A stretch of 64,000 nucleotides of DNA, taken from Piezodorus guildinii. Taxonomy: Eukaryota; Arthropoda; Insecta; Hemiptera; Pentatomidae. The notes under the pieces are model-generated. The model saw only the letters and a list, made by a program, of their open reading frames with translations. It made no database searches and was not told the DNA's origin. This document shows, piece by piece, positions 52,705-63,677 of this stretch. The stretch lies in contig CM041298.1 in the NCBI GenBank assembly GCA_023052935.1, forward strand, positions 15,359,371 to 15,423,370, in the 5' to 3' direction. A program made the translations under genes and the position numbers. The number at the start of each line of letters is the position of its first letter. Positions within the stretch are counted from its first letter, which is position 1.

Positions 52705-54403
52705 CCGTCGTTTCTCCAGACTTCCTTCTTTAAGGATAAAATTTTCCGTTCGTATAAAAATTCCGTTCTAGATCCTTTTTGGACAATCATTCTATTCCTA
52801 AAACCAGGTAAACCTTCCAGTAACACTTCATCCTACAGACCTATTAGTCTACTCCCCATCCTCTCAAAAATCTTCGAAAAGCTCCTTCTAAAACGAATCC
52901 TGCCTATATTAGAATCTCAAAACTTTCCTTCCCATCAGTTTGGTTTCCGTCCTCATCATTCCACTGTTCAACAAGGACTCCGAGTTGTAGACCATATTTC
53001 CTCAGCCCTCGAATGCAAAGAGTATTGTTCTGGTGCATTTCTGGACATAGCGCAAGCTTTTGACCGGGTATGGCACGCCAGATTACTCTTCAAGCTTAAA
53101 ACGCATTTACCCCAGTCTCTCTACCTCATTCTAAGATCCTATCTCTCAAACCGCTCCTTTCAAGTACGCTGTGGTGTAGATTTTTCCGACTTTGATCCCG
53201 TTGAGGCCGGTGGACCCGTTCTCTACATCCTTTACACCGCTGATATTCCTAATCATCCTGAAACCTTTCTGGCAACATTTGCAGACGACACCGCCATCCT
53301 ATCATCCAGTTCCGATCCCGAAACAGCATCCTTAATCCTGCAAAGACACCTTTGTCTTATCGAAGACTGGTGTAATGCTTGGCGCATAAAGGTGAACGAA
53401 GCCAAATGCAAACACGCAACCTTCACTCTTCGACGAAACTCCTGTCCGCCAGTTTACTTCAATTCCATTCCTATTCCTCCTTCAGATACAGTCCGCTATT
53501 TTGGCTAACTACTAGACAAAAGACTGACGTGGAACCCACATACAAGACTTAAACGAAAAGAACTCAATCGACGATTCGGACAGTTATACAGACTATTAAA
53601 CAGAAAATCTGAACTTACAATTGACAATAAATTATTAATTTATAAGACAATACTGAAGCCCATCTGGACCTACGGACTTGAACTGTGGGTGACAGCTAAA
53701 CGTTCTAACATCAAACGCATTCAATCCTTTCAATCCAAAGTCCTCCGAATAATAGTAAATACTCCTTATTATGTATCCAACTATACCTTGCACCACGACC
53801 TTAATGTTCCATTTATTTCAGACCTAATTCCATCCAAATTTTCCAAATTCCATCACAACCTCATTCATCATCCTAATCCTTTTTGCACGATCCCTACCCA
53901 GCTCCACTCATCCATACAACCCACCTAGAAGGTTGAAACGGCAGTGGCCCCGAGATATATTGTAAATATGTATACTGGAGTTCTGACACTGGTCAGATTC
54001 TCTTCTCAAGTGCGATGTGATTGTGGCTATGGCGCCCTCACTTAGCTTCCGCTGGCTCTCACCAGTTAAGCGGCTGAGAGGGAGGCGCTGGGATCCTTTG
54101 GACTCTGTTTGTCCTTCCACAAGTGGGGGGACAAGCCCCGTCCGGTGTTCCCTAGCTGACTGTACATATTGTACATACGTATGAATGTGACATTTTTGGT
54201 TTTTTGTTTATTTATTTATTAACTTCATTTATTTGTATTTATTTTATCTACAAATTCTGTTATTGTATACGTTTATTTTCATTTTATGTAATTTGACATT
54301 TCTTTTGTTTATACTGTAAATATTGTATGAATGGGATCCTTTAGCAATATTATTATTGTCTATTATGACAAACTGTAATACATATGAATAAATAAAAAAA
54401 AAA
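52705..54403 (+). pseudogene. Jockey-B LINE, 5'-truncated RT to poly(A)
   Basis: Frame 52630-53508 carries the RT from WTIILFLKPGKPSSNTSSYR, PISLLPILSKIFEKLLLKRI, HQFGFRPHHSTVQQGL, motif A FLDIAQAFDRVWHARLL, a damaged motif B (EAGGPVLYILYTADIP, where VPQGSVLG would be) and motif C TFADDTAILSSSSD. A TAA follows RYFG, after which the frame continues as LLDKRLTWNPHTRLKRKELN, WTYGLELWVTAK and SFQSKVLRIIVNTPYYVSNY. 3' UTR 53930-54390 with GGCGCTGGGATCC and an A-run at 54392-54402. Dead but long. Confidence 0.85.
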
Positions 54404-54790
54404 GATCCTTTTTGGAGGAGTTTGCGTACTTGGATGTGCTTCGTTAATGGATTTCTATTTGAGTCCTCGTGGGTTCGGAGAATGCAGAACCGCGCTCCAT
54501 CAGAGACAGCTCAAGCAATTGATTGCAGACAATCGGATTGTCCCGAGCAGACGCTAATAGATGGCGCTGCCGGTCCTAATCACCACCGCGGCTGATTAGA
54601 CCCTATTAGGGATGCTAATCTATAGTCAAATAGAACTCGACTGGGCTGGTCTCGAACCCCTCTTGGCTTGGCTGTTCTAGTTCTCGTCTCTAACCACATC
54701 TCCTCAACTCACCTTCAGGTAATTTACCTCACTTCTCTTAATCTTTGAGTGGGGTATACAGTTCCCCAACGGACTTTTAAAAATGTTTCT
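54404..54790 (-). mobile_element. Possible tRNA-derived SINE, degenerate
   Basis: Minus strand at 54710-54640 reads GGAGATGTGGTTAGAGACGA (box-A-like) and GGGGTTCGAGACCAG (box-B-like). The downstream part is GC-rich without a known partner. Weak. Confidence 0.3.
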
Positions 54791-54791
54791 C

Positions 54792-55250
54792 ACAACCTGA
54801 ATTTTTACTTTCTCTTACTTATGTATGAAATATACAGTAAGGGAAAGTATTGCGATCGTGAAAATTCTCGAATTCCAGTTTTCAACAGAAATACACGTCT
54901 TACGGTGCCCTGAGCCCAAATGACCAAGTTCCACAAAAAGGTGTGTTAGTGTATATGTCCATGTGTGGTACACAACATTACTCCATCGCGTAAACAAAAA
55001 GTCCTATGGAACAGAAATTTCATATTTAAGACGAATATACGCCCGAGATGTTACAGCAACTTTTTTTTATGAAAATCTGCAGACAAGAAGGCCCACTTTA
55101 TACCACGATTTACGGTTTTAAACTCGCTATATCGAAGTAAAATGTGATGTAATTTAATATGATGTACATTTATTCCTGATTTAAATAGTCTAAAACGGAC
55201 TAAATTCCGAAATTTTAAATGTTTCCGTCTAAAGCAGCTTTAATTTTGTG
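54792..55250 (-). repeat. Family R copy, interrupted at its left side
   Basis: TTTTTACTTTCTCTTACTTA, GGGAAAGTATTGCGATCGTG, GATGTTACAGCAACTTTTT and TTTAATTTTGTGTATTA; broken by the CR1-like LINE at 55255, with a possible continuation at 55705 (AGTATTAACTATC). Confidence 0.75.
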
Positions 55251-55254
55251 TATT

Positions 55255-55697
55255 ATCCATATCCATATCCGCCATGCTGCCTCTTTATCCTCATTCAAAT
55301 ACCAACTTTTCCTATACCTTCTGTCATCCCAAATAGACGATCAGCAAACGTGATATGTCAATTCTATCAAGAAATCTACATTGAATGAATGAAGATAACT
55401 GTCTACCGCTCAAATCTTAATTTGCTTATGTTTAACTAGAATTTTATTTTCTCAGAAGATACAGTTTACAAGATATATATATTTTTTTTATTAGCTTATT
55501 TTTTTTTTTTTTAATTTCTTATGTATAGTATTTTTCCTCATTGTAAATAATTGTAATTTTAATATAATCATTGAAAAAATTATTAATCATGTTTTTTTTT
55601 GTATGTTGCCAGACATAGTATATATTCAAATTGTACATACTGTTATTCTTAGGGGACCTAGTCCCAGAATAATTTTTTTTTTCTATTCTATTCTATT
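55255..55697 (+). pseudogene. CR1-like LINE 3' end
   Basis: Encodes HAASLSSFKYQLFLYLLSSQ and a stop, the very C-terminus of the CR1-like family, then a 3' UTR ending GGGGACCTAGTCCCAGAATA and a (TTCTA)n tail. Confidence 0.65.
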
Positions 55698-56269
55698 AAC
55701 CAACAGTATTAACTATCAAGGACATTTTGAAATTATAACAAGTAGTTTAAAAAGTCAGGTGTATTTCTCTTAGTCTGTATCAGGAAATAAAACTGAATAC
55801 AGAGAAAAATTGAAGTTAGCTGATTGTAAAGTTTTAATAATTTATTTAATAACATATTTTGAACTAATGGTTTAACTTTTGAGCCCATAATAGTTTCCAG
55901 GTTTCCAGAAATAATTAAAGATAAAATTATTTTTATTATCTCTTACAATAAAATATTTTGTAAAGGAATAAGTAGAATGACTGTACTGACTTATATGATT
56001 AAGGTATTTATATTGAATCTGATTCGTGAAAGCATCGACACCCTGATTTTTCAGTGAAAATACCAGATTTAAGAGGCCGAATGAGTTTAAATAACCAGGT
56101 AATTAAATAAATCAGGTATGTAATGTAAGATGAAAGGAAATAAATTATCTTAATGTATAATATTAGTATAGCAACAACATAATCAGAGCCTTTTCCATGA
56201 ATTGCATCCATCAGAGAACGAATTCATACATTTTGCAAATTAGAAAGTGAATATAAAACAGAAGCGATA
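55698..56269. other. Unassigned AT-rich sequence
   Basis: No motif-bearing frame. Nothing recognised apart from the possible R continuation at its left edge. Confidence 0.35.
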
Positions 56270-57785
56270 TCCATGCTGGACCATACACAAAAACAGTTAA
56301 CAACTAAAACAGTGCAAGACTTCTTTTTGTCACCAATCCCTCATTCTCTACCTCCTAAAAGTATTAATCACTCTGAGGTCAAATATCTTTTCCAGAAACT
56401 AACCCTCCGTAAATCTCCTGGACACGATCTCCTTACTCCCCAGATCCTCCAACAACTTCCGCAGAAAGCTATTTTATTCCTTAGATATATCTACAACTGC
56501 TTTCTACGCACCACCTATTTTTCTAGGAAACATTTCACAATCATTCTTTTCCTAAAACTATAAAAAACCTTCCAACACCACTTCATGTTACAGACCTATT
56601 AGTCTACCCCCGATCCTCTCAAAAATCTTTGAAAAGCTCCATCGTTTAATTTTACCCATATTAGAATCTCAAAATCTTCTTTTTCATCAGTTTGGAATCC
56701 GTCCTCAGCATTCCACAGTTCAATAAAGTTGTAGACCATATTTCCTCAGCCCTCGAATGCAAAGAGTATTGTTCTGGCGCGTTTCTGGACATAGGACTTC
56801 CGACCGCGTATGGCACGCCGGATTACTCTTAAAACACATTTACATCAATCTCTATACCTCATTCCCTAACCATCCCTGAACCTATTACTCACTGTGAGGT
56901 CAAATATCTTCTCCAGAAACTAACCCTCCGTAAATCTCCTGGACACGATCCCCTTACTCCCCAGATCCTACAACTTCCGCAGAAAGCTATTTTATTCCTC
57001 ACATATATCTACAATTGCATCCTACGCACCACCTATTTTCCTCTCTTATGAAAACATTCCACAATCATTCTTTTCCTAAAACTATATAAACCTTCCAACA
57101 CCACTTCATCTTACAGACCTATTAGTCTCCTATAAGCTCCTTCTTAAACAAATCCTACCCATATTAGAATCTCAAAATCTTCCTTCTCATCAGTTTGGAT
57201 TCTGTCCTCAGCATGCCACAGTTCAACAAGGACTCCGAGTTGTAGACCATATTTCCTCGGATCTTGAATGCAAAGAGTATTGTTCTGGCGCGTTTCTGGA
57301 CATAGGACTTTTGCCCGGATTACTCTTAAAACACATTTACATCAATCTCTAAACCTCATTCTTCGATTCTATCTCTCAAACCGCTCCTTCCGAGTTCGCT
57401 GTGGTGTAGAATTTTTCAACTTTATCCCGTTGAGGCCGATGCTCCTCAAGGCAATGTCTTAGGACCTGTCCTTCACACTGCCGATATTTTTACTCATTCT
57501 ACGCGGCTGAGGAAGGCGTTGGGATCCTTCGGACTCTCCTGCGGGACAAGCTCCGTCCAGGGTTCCCCAGCAGATTGTAAATATTGTATATAGGTTTTGT
57601 TCACTTGTATTTATAAATTATGTTATTATATACCTTTATTTATTTATTTTTTAATGTGATATGAGTTTCTTATCTTTTATACTGTAAATATTGTATGAAT
57701 GTATCTTAGAGCACTATTATTATTGTCTACTGAGACATATTCTAATATTTCTGAATAATAGATATTTTTTTTTTTTTTTTTAAGA
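56270..57785 (+). pseudogene. Jockey-B LINE, heavily rearranged
   Basis: Starts upstream of the RT: EVKYLFQKLTLRKSPGHDLL, YIYNCFLRTTYF, FTIILFLKL, then PISLPPILSKIFEKL, FHQFGIRPQHSTVQ and a broken motif A region. The block 56345-56866 is repeated at 56867-57365. Motif B and the remainder are reduced to GNVLGPVLHTADIF-like remnants near 57450, after which the 3' UTR (GGCGTTGGGATCC, ATTGTAAATATTGTATGAAT) follows, with A/T-run at 57765-57782. Many stops and deletions. Confidence 0.75.
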
Positions 57786-58200
57786 ATAGTGAACGAAACA
57801 ATATGGTTCTTTAATTTATCTATGGATACATTTGAAGAACTAAAGGTGGAATCTCAGCCCCGATCTATCAGGAAACAATTCAATGCCGATAGGGGTTATG
57901 TAATAGCGATGCCGTTTCGAATCACAATGCCATCAATGAATATTCCGAATGCACTAATTCCATTCATAATGAAGCATGATTCGATAACAGGTTGAGGCTC
58001 ATGCTATACGAAATGGATTCTTTGTCTGCATGATTTTGGTAACTGACCAGGATATAGACACATGGGTATATTATTAACCCATGAAGGGTGCTTATAACTT
58101 ACACAAAGGGACATTTGAACCCAGTCACATAGTACTATTACTATTGTTCATTTTCAACCAAATTGTAATATATCTCAATAAATATCTTTAAAAAAATAAT
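57786..58200 (+). mobile_element. Mostly unassigned; jockey-B-like 3' tail at its end
   Basis: 58125-58195 (TATTGTTCATTTTCAACCAA, ATTGTAATATATCTCAATAA) is a jockey-B-type tail. The 67-codon frame at 57789-57995 has no recognisable domain. Confidence 0.4.
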
Positions 58201-58319
58201 TATATACAGTAATGCAATATGAAACATTTCTAACGAAAATAGCCTAAAATGGTCTATTACAAAGCTAACTTCAAAACGTTATATCCTTGCTAGTTCTGAG
58301 CCTATTTCAATAATTCTTT

Positions 58320-58462
58320 TTATATTCGTTTTTCGGATACTACGTTTCTTGAAACGTAAGTCCTCAAATTTTAATTTTTTATTCATTCAATTTTTTTATT
58401 CAAATAAATTTCCTGATTCAAGAACATTGTTTCTCTACCATCAATAATAACGGATATATCAG
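58320..58462 (-). repeat. Family S fragment
   Basis: TTTTTCGGATACTACGTTTC, AAGTCCTCAAATTT and TTGTTTCTCTACCATCAATA. It is the insertion target of the next SINE and resumes at 58768. Confidence 0.5.
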
Positions 58463-58767
58463 GGGATCACTTGTAGCTGGGTGGCTAGCGTAACAGCCTC
58501 CCATGCTAAAGGTCACGGGTTCAAACCCGCAGGTGGTCCCAGGATTTTTTAATAGGAGTAAATCCTATTAAAAAATCCTTAGTTACGCCGTCCTTCGGAG
58601 GGGACGTTAAAAAGTGGTCCCGAGCCTGTGCGATGTCAGGTACTCGTTAAAGATCCCTATCCTAATAAAACCTGGATAGGCAAAATTTAGGACTCCCACT
58701 GTAGCATCGTCCGATTAGCCATAGTATCATAAAGTGACGTTAAATAAATAAACAAATAAACAAACAA
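58463..58767 (+). mobile_element. SINE-1, full length (reference copy)
   Basis: Head GGGATCACTTGTAGCTGGGT, box A region TAGCTGGGTGGCTAGCG, box B GGGTTCAAACCC, acceptor-like GTGGTCCC that can pair with GGGATCAC; then a body with an internal inverted pair (GGATTTTTTAATAGGAGTAA and TCCTATTAAAAAATCC), the conserved 3' block GTAGCATCGTCCGATTAGCC and tail AAATAAATAAACAAATAAAC. TSD ACGGATATATCAG at 58450-58462 and ACGGATACATCAG at 58768-58780. Confidence 0.88.
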
Positions 58768-58780
58768 ACGGATACATCAG

Positions 58781-58991
58781 TCACATCTCTTATAAGTTGC
58801 TCGCTGGACCAAATAAGATTTTTTTTTAAACAATTATTAGCGGTTTCTTGGTTAAAAAACTCTTTATTTTTTCTACCTTTAAAATTAAATCAATTTAACA
58901 AAATAAAATTGAATCAAATCAATTTTAAAACAAATCACCATTTTAAAACTAATGGGCTCATATACACGTCTTATCTTATTTCATTTTATGT

Positions 58992-59050
<59 letters not shown>
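58781..59050. repeat. AT-rich sequence with (TA)n
   Basis: TA run at about 58997-59048 followed by a T-run. No gene. Confidence 0.6.
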
Positions 59051-59061
<11 letters not shown>

Positions 59062-59253
59062 ATTTATTTATTCATTTTTACTATTATTATGTATATATAT
59101 ATATATATATTTTTTATTACTATTATAGTTATGTCTGTTTTGTTTTTTACTCTGTACATATGGAATGAATGACTTCTTTTAGCCCTAATACTTATTGCCC
59201 AAGATAGTGGCAGATTGTATTATTTCTCAATATAGCAATATTGTATGGTAAAA
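59051..59253 (+). mobile_element. Jockey-B-like 3' tail
   Basis: CTGTACATATGGAATGAATG, CCCTAATACTTATTGCCC and GTGGCAGATTGTATTATTTC match 11900-11985. Confidence 0.55.
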
Positions 59254-59820
59254 AAAAATATATCCACGTCTAGGTATTAGGATGATCGTTGAGTTAATGA
59301 ATCACACACAGTGAAGATATTAAAATACTGCTTTTATTATCAGAACAAAATAGATATTCAGAATACAATAAACTGTGCTGAGGAGTTAGGGTGACTACAA
59401 GTGTACATTCCGAGGTCTCCTTCTATGAGTGTGACACAAGTAAATGTTACAACTAGAGTGATGAGTTTTGAGGATCAAAGGGTATATATAGCAAGGTTTT
59501 GTAGAGGGGATAAGGATAAGGCGGCATGGGTACCACAAAGCAAGTGTCTCCAGGTGTTGGGTCCTAAGTACAGGTATGTGTTCTTTGTCAGTCCTTTCTA
59601 GATTTATGGGGGACACCCCCAGGTATAGAAAAGGAAGTTATTAATAATTACTGTATATTATTTATAAGTTAAGTCTCATTCTATAACTGTTGGATGCCTC
59701 GCTGGCTATTTTTATACCAAATTCCAAACAATGGTCCAGTAGTTTCGGGGAAAATCTGCGCATGGCAGATAAACAGGTTTTTATTTGTTTTTCGGGTTCT
59801 ACGTATATTTAATAAATAAA
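59254..59820 (+). repeat. Family S fragment split by a solo LTR
   Basis: CACGTCTAGGTATTAGGATG on the left and GGTCCAGTAGTTTC on the right reproduce the order of 970-1045; the LTR sits between them. A-run at 59818-59840. Confidence 0.55.
59292..59688 (-). mobile_element. Solo LTR, Ty3/gypsy type
   Basis: 397 bp with inverted ends AGTTA and TAACT and an exact 4-bp TSD GTTG at 59288-59291 and 59689-59692. On the minus strand there is a TATA-like GCTATATATACCC near 59485 and a polyadenylation signal AATAAAAGCAG near 59333, in promoter-then-polyA order. No internal region is present, so recombination between two LTRs has removed it. The short frames within it are not genes. Confidence 0.75.
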
Positions 59821-59914
59821 AAAAAAAAAAAAAAAAAAAAGTACCTGAGATCAAAAAGGAAAATTATTTTAGGAATCGTTAATATCCAATGTTTTTATTG
59901 TAAATGCATTAAAT
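59821..59914. other. A-run and short unassigned spacer
   Basis: Leads into the minisatellite; nothing else seen. Confidence 0.5.
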
Positions 59915-60709
59915 ACTTTTTTCCTTCCTCTCAGCCACCTTTATAAAACATTAGGTGAGAGATTAAAGTCGATCCTGTGGACTTTTTTCCTTCCTCTCAG
60001 CCACCTTTATAAAACATTAGGTGAGAGATTAAAGTCGATCCTGTGGACTTTTTTCCTTCCTCTCAGCCACCTTTATAAAACATTAGGTGAGAGATTAAAG
60101 TCGATCCTGTGGACTTTTTTCCTTCCTCTCAGCCACCTTTATAAAACATTAGGTGAGAGATTAAAGTCGATCCTGTGGACTTTTTTCCTTCCTCTCAGCC
60201 ACCTTTATAAAACATTAGGTGAGAGATTAAAGTCGATCCTGTGGACTTTTTTCCTTCCTCTCAGCCACCTTTATAAAACATTAGGTGAGAGATTAAAGTC
60301 GATCCTGTGGACTTTTTTCCTTCCTCTCAGCCACCTTTATAAAACATTAGGTGAGAGATTAAAGTCGATCCTGTGGACTTTTTTCCTTCCTCTCAGCCAC
60401 CTTTATAAAACATTAGGTGAGAGATTAAAGTCGATCCTGTGGACTTTTTTCCTTCCTCTCAGCCACCTTTATAAAACATTAGGTGAGAGATTAAAGTCGA
60501 TCCTGTGGACTTTTTTCCTTCCTCTCAGCCACCTTTATAAAACATTAGGTGAGAGCTTAAAGTCGATCCTGTGGACTTTTTTCCTTCCTCTCAGCCACCT
60601 TTATAAAACATTAGGTGAGAGATTAAAGTCGATCCTGTGGACTTTTTTCCTTCCTCTCAGCCACCTTTATAAAACATTAGGTGAGAGATTAAAGTCGATC
60701 CTCTGGACT
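59915..60709. repeat. 66-bp minisatellite, 12 copies, almost identical
   Basis: The word CCTTCCTCTCAGCC starts at 59923, 59989, 60055 and so on every 66 bp to 60649. Only isolated changes are visible (GAGAGCTTAAAG in unit 10; CCTCTGG for CCTGTGG in the last). Each unit can fold: CTCTC and CACCT pair with AGGTG and GAGAG around a TTATAAAACATT loop. Confidence 0.98.
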
Positions 60710-60937
60710 TACACAGCTCTACTAAGTGCCCGGATGAAGTTCCGGCTTTTAGACAGCTTTGGAATGGCTTCGCCCTGCAACAGCTGCCCTGGCGGGCTTC
60801 AGCTCCGGAGCTTAGAGCTAGGTCGGAGCCAGGTCGACTAATGTGATTGCTCAGCAAGCTTATCTTCTTACAGCACTCCGCTAAGGTTTCTCACACATCT
60901 TACTAGGGAACATGTGAAAAACTCTGTCTGACCTAAT
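60710..60937. other. Unassigned GC-richer sequence
   Basis: Single-copy continuation of the last minisatellite unit (TTACACAGCTCTAC onward). No ORF with motif. Confidence 0.4.
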
Positions 60938-61692
60938 TTTTATCTATACTTACTATAAATAATAAGGGAAAGTATTGCGGTCGTGAAAATTTTTGAATTC
61001 CAGTTTTCGACGGAAATACACGTTTTAGGGTCCCCTGAGCCCAAATAACCAAGTCCCGCAAAAAGGTCTGTGTGTGCGTGTGTGTGTGTGTGGTAACTCC
61101 CGGGCGGAAACGGTAAGTCCTATGAAACTGAAATTTCATATTTAAGACAAATATACGCCCGAGACGTGACAAAACCTTTTTCATCAAAATGAGCTTACCA
61201 GAAGAGGCACTTTATACTATGCATTTTGTACCTTATTTCGATTTTCTCAAAAACGGTTCCAACGATTTTGATTAAACTCGATAAATCGATGTAAAATTTA
61301 ATGGGCTTTAATACGATGTAGGTTTCATCCTGATTAAAATCTTCTGACAGGGCTTAAATGCGGATATTCTCTATATCACCTTTAGTTTTGTTGATTATAT
61401 AAAAATATCTATATTATCTTGTTACCACTGATGAAAAACAGCTAAATATGCAAGTTAAGCGAATTTGAAAAGCAACTAAAGGAGAAAAATGAAAATACAT
61501 TTTTTTAATGCAATTTTTTGTTTTTGAACATAAGAACAGTAATATACATGTATGATATGACGTTAGAAAGCTAAAGATTTTATAAACAATGTTATCTTAT
61601 ACTCCAGCTTTTAAAAGTTACACATGTTTTTAAATAAATTCCATTTAATTAATTCTTTAATAGTTTCACGTATTTTTATCTCTAACTGTATT
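60938..61692 (-). repeat. Family R copy, left end missing
   Basis: From ATTTTTATCTATACTTACTA and GTATTGCGGTCGTGAAAATT, (GT)n at 61070-61091, GGGCGGAAACGGTAAGTCC, to TCTAACTGTATTTTAAAATT. Confidence 0.85.
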
Positions 61693-61703
61693 TTAAAATT
61701 CTT

Positions 61704-61893
61704 AGTTAGTTATGCCATCCTTCGGAGGGGAAGTTAAAAGGTGGTCCCGAGCCTGTGCGATGTCAGGTACTCGTTGAAGATCCCTATCCTAATAAAACCT
61801 GGATAGGCAAAATTTAGGACTCCCACTGTAGCATCGTCCGATTAGCCATAGTAGCATAAAGTGACGTTAATCAAATAAACAAACAAAGAAAAC
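61704..61893 (+). mobile_element. SINE-1, 5'-truncated, with TSD
   Basis: Starts at TTAGTTATGCCATCC-like body sequence and ends in AATCAAATAAACAAACAAAG. TSD TTAAAATTCTT at 61693-61703 and 61894-61904. Confidence 0.8.
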
Positions 61894-61964
61894 TTAAAAT
61901 TCTTGTAAATATTTTTATTCAATTATATATGACCTATTTTGATTTATTACATGTTGCTATATTT

Positions 61965-62050
61965 CTGGTAATTTTTAAATTCCATCGGGATTCGAACTCA
62001 CAACCTTTGACGAGTGGGACAAGCATGCTAACCACTCAACCACGGGCTCC
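61965..62050 (-). mobile_element. tRNA-like SINE head
   Basis: Minus strand GGGAGCCCGTGGTTGAGTGG with box A TGGTTGAGTGGTTAGC and box B GAGTTCGAATCCC. Resembles the SINE-3 head at 40783. The body does not continue recognisably, so a degenerate SINE is more likely than a tRNA gene. Confidence 0.5.
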
Positions 62051-62402
62051 CATCACTGCAAACGTCTAAGCAGCTGATAAAAAAAACAAAAAAAAAAAAA
62101 CGTTTCGAAAATAAAAAATTATTAAATGACAAAAAGAAATTGTTTTCTCTTCAATTTTTAGTAAGCAAAATACCACTTAATGAGAAGGAATCTCGGTTGA
62201 AACTGATGCATAACAGCACCCTAAATAATTTAAAAAAATTATATTTGAACATAATTCACAAAGAAAACATGATTTCATAAACACAGAAAGGATTAAATTA
62301 AAATATTAAAAAACACCACAAACTAATTTTACAATCCAATAATTATCATGAAACCTAAGAGCCATAATTATGAGTTGTTTTTTTTTTTATCTCGGTCGAT
62401 TA
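62051..62402. other. Unassigned AT-rich sequence
   Basis: Nothing recognised. Confidence 0.35.
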
Positions 62403-62670
62403 ATTATAATAATAATTTTATTTATTTGTCTTTAGGGCAATTCCCTTACAAATAGAGCTGGCTGGCACAGCACAATTAATACATTTATCACCAGCAAATA
62501 TACATTATTAATTACAATACGAATAAATATTTAAAACAAAAGCAACAAAACACATATACAGCAATAAGCATAAAGGTGCTGCTATCTTTATGCTTAATTT
62601 CATCCAACATAAACGTAAATAACATAAATTAAATATAAAAATATCAATAAATAATGAAAAAAATAATACT
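62403..62670 (-). mobile_element. 3' end of the zinc-knuckle LINE family
   Basis: Minus strand ends CTATTTGTAAGGGAATTGCC, CTAAAGACAAATAAATAAAA and an ATTATTATT tail, matching the end of the copy at 22745-23700. Confidence 0.5.
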
Positions 62671-62741
62671 GGAAGGAATTAGTCCGGGTGGCGATCATTA
62701 AATGAAACAACTAAATAGTTTCAACTATTTTATTGTTTGCC

Positions 62742-62774
62742 AACGTTTCGACCCCCTTTGTGGGTCATCATCAG
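62742..62774 (-). ncRNA. Hammerhead-like motif
   Basis: Minus strand: CTGATGA, extra T, stem II GACCC/GGGTC with loop ACAAAGG, GAAAC, GTT. Helix I: GCC before and GGC after the core, with further U-A pairs beyond a mismatch. Confidence 0.6.
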
Positions 62775-63677
62775 GGCTAAAAAAATACAAAAGAATATAA
62801 TTTCAATGACATTACATACAATATTATATAACCTATTTAGCTAGAAAACGTCGGTATTAAAAAATAACAGAAGAACTGTATATGTAAAAAAAACTTAATT
62901 AAAATACAATGACCATAGTACAATAATGAAAGTGTTATACAGAATAAATAAAAATGTTCACTAAACAAAATTTACACAGGTATCAATAATTTACATGAAA
63001 TATGAAGTAGAGTGGAGATACGTACCGCATGGTGGGAGAATGGAAACTAGGTACTGTTTGGTAGATGGGGGGTAGGTAGGATGGAAAATATGTAGAATGG
63101 AAAATACGTACTGATTTATGGACAGGGTCTCACAACAATGACTAAAATTCTTAATACTACCATACAAAGAATCAATGAAATTTAACTTATGATTATAATA
63201 ATGATACAGGATAAAAAATTATAATTTAATTCTTGAAATATCACCTATATAATAGTAAGAACAGTGATGGAAGATGTATATGGAGAAAAACTGACTGTAC
63301 CTCCCAACTTAATTAGCCCTAATTCTGTTTAAGGTATCCAAGGATAACAGGGTGGAAAAAAAAATAATGGAACATTGTAAAATACACTAATTGACAAATC
63401 TTACAGGTTGATAAAAAAGTTAAATAAACATAAATACAAGTTGGAATAAATTGAATAGTGAAGAAATTAAGAAAAAATTTAAATACATAAACAAAACAAA
63501 ATAAATACATATATAGAATTATATGGATACCTAAAATATATTTAAAAAGATAAACAAATATAAATTAAAAAAAAACCAACAAACAATAATAATAAAAAAC
63601 AAAACAATATATATAAAAAAAACAATAATAATAAAAAACAAAACAATATATATAGTGGGATAGACAGAGAAAATATG

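Noticed and set aside
57789..57995. 67-codon plus-strand frame
   Set aside because: No recognisable domain and surrounded by jockey-B debris.
59915..60709. CRISPR-like array
   Set aside because: Whole 66-bp units are identical with no variable spacers, in eukaryotic transposon-rich DNA. It is a minisatellite.
61965..62050. tRNA gene on the minus strand
   Set aside because: Stem pairing is incomplete and the head resembles SINE-3; treated as SINE remnant.
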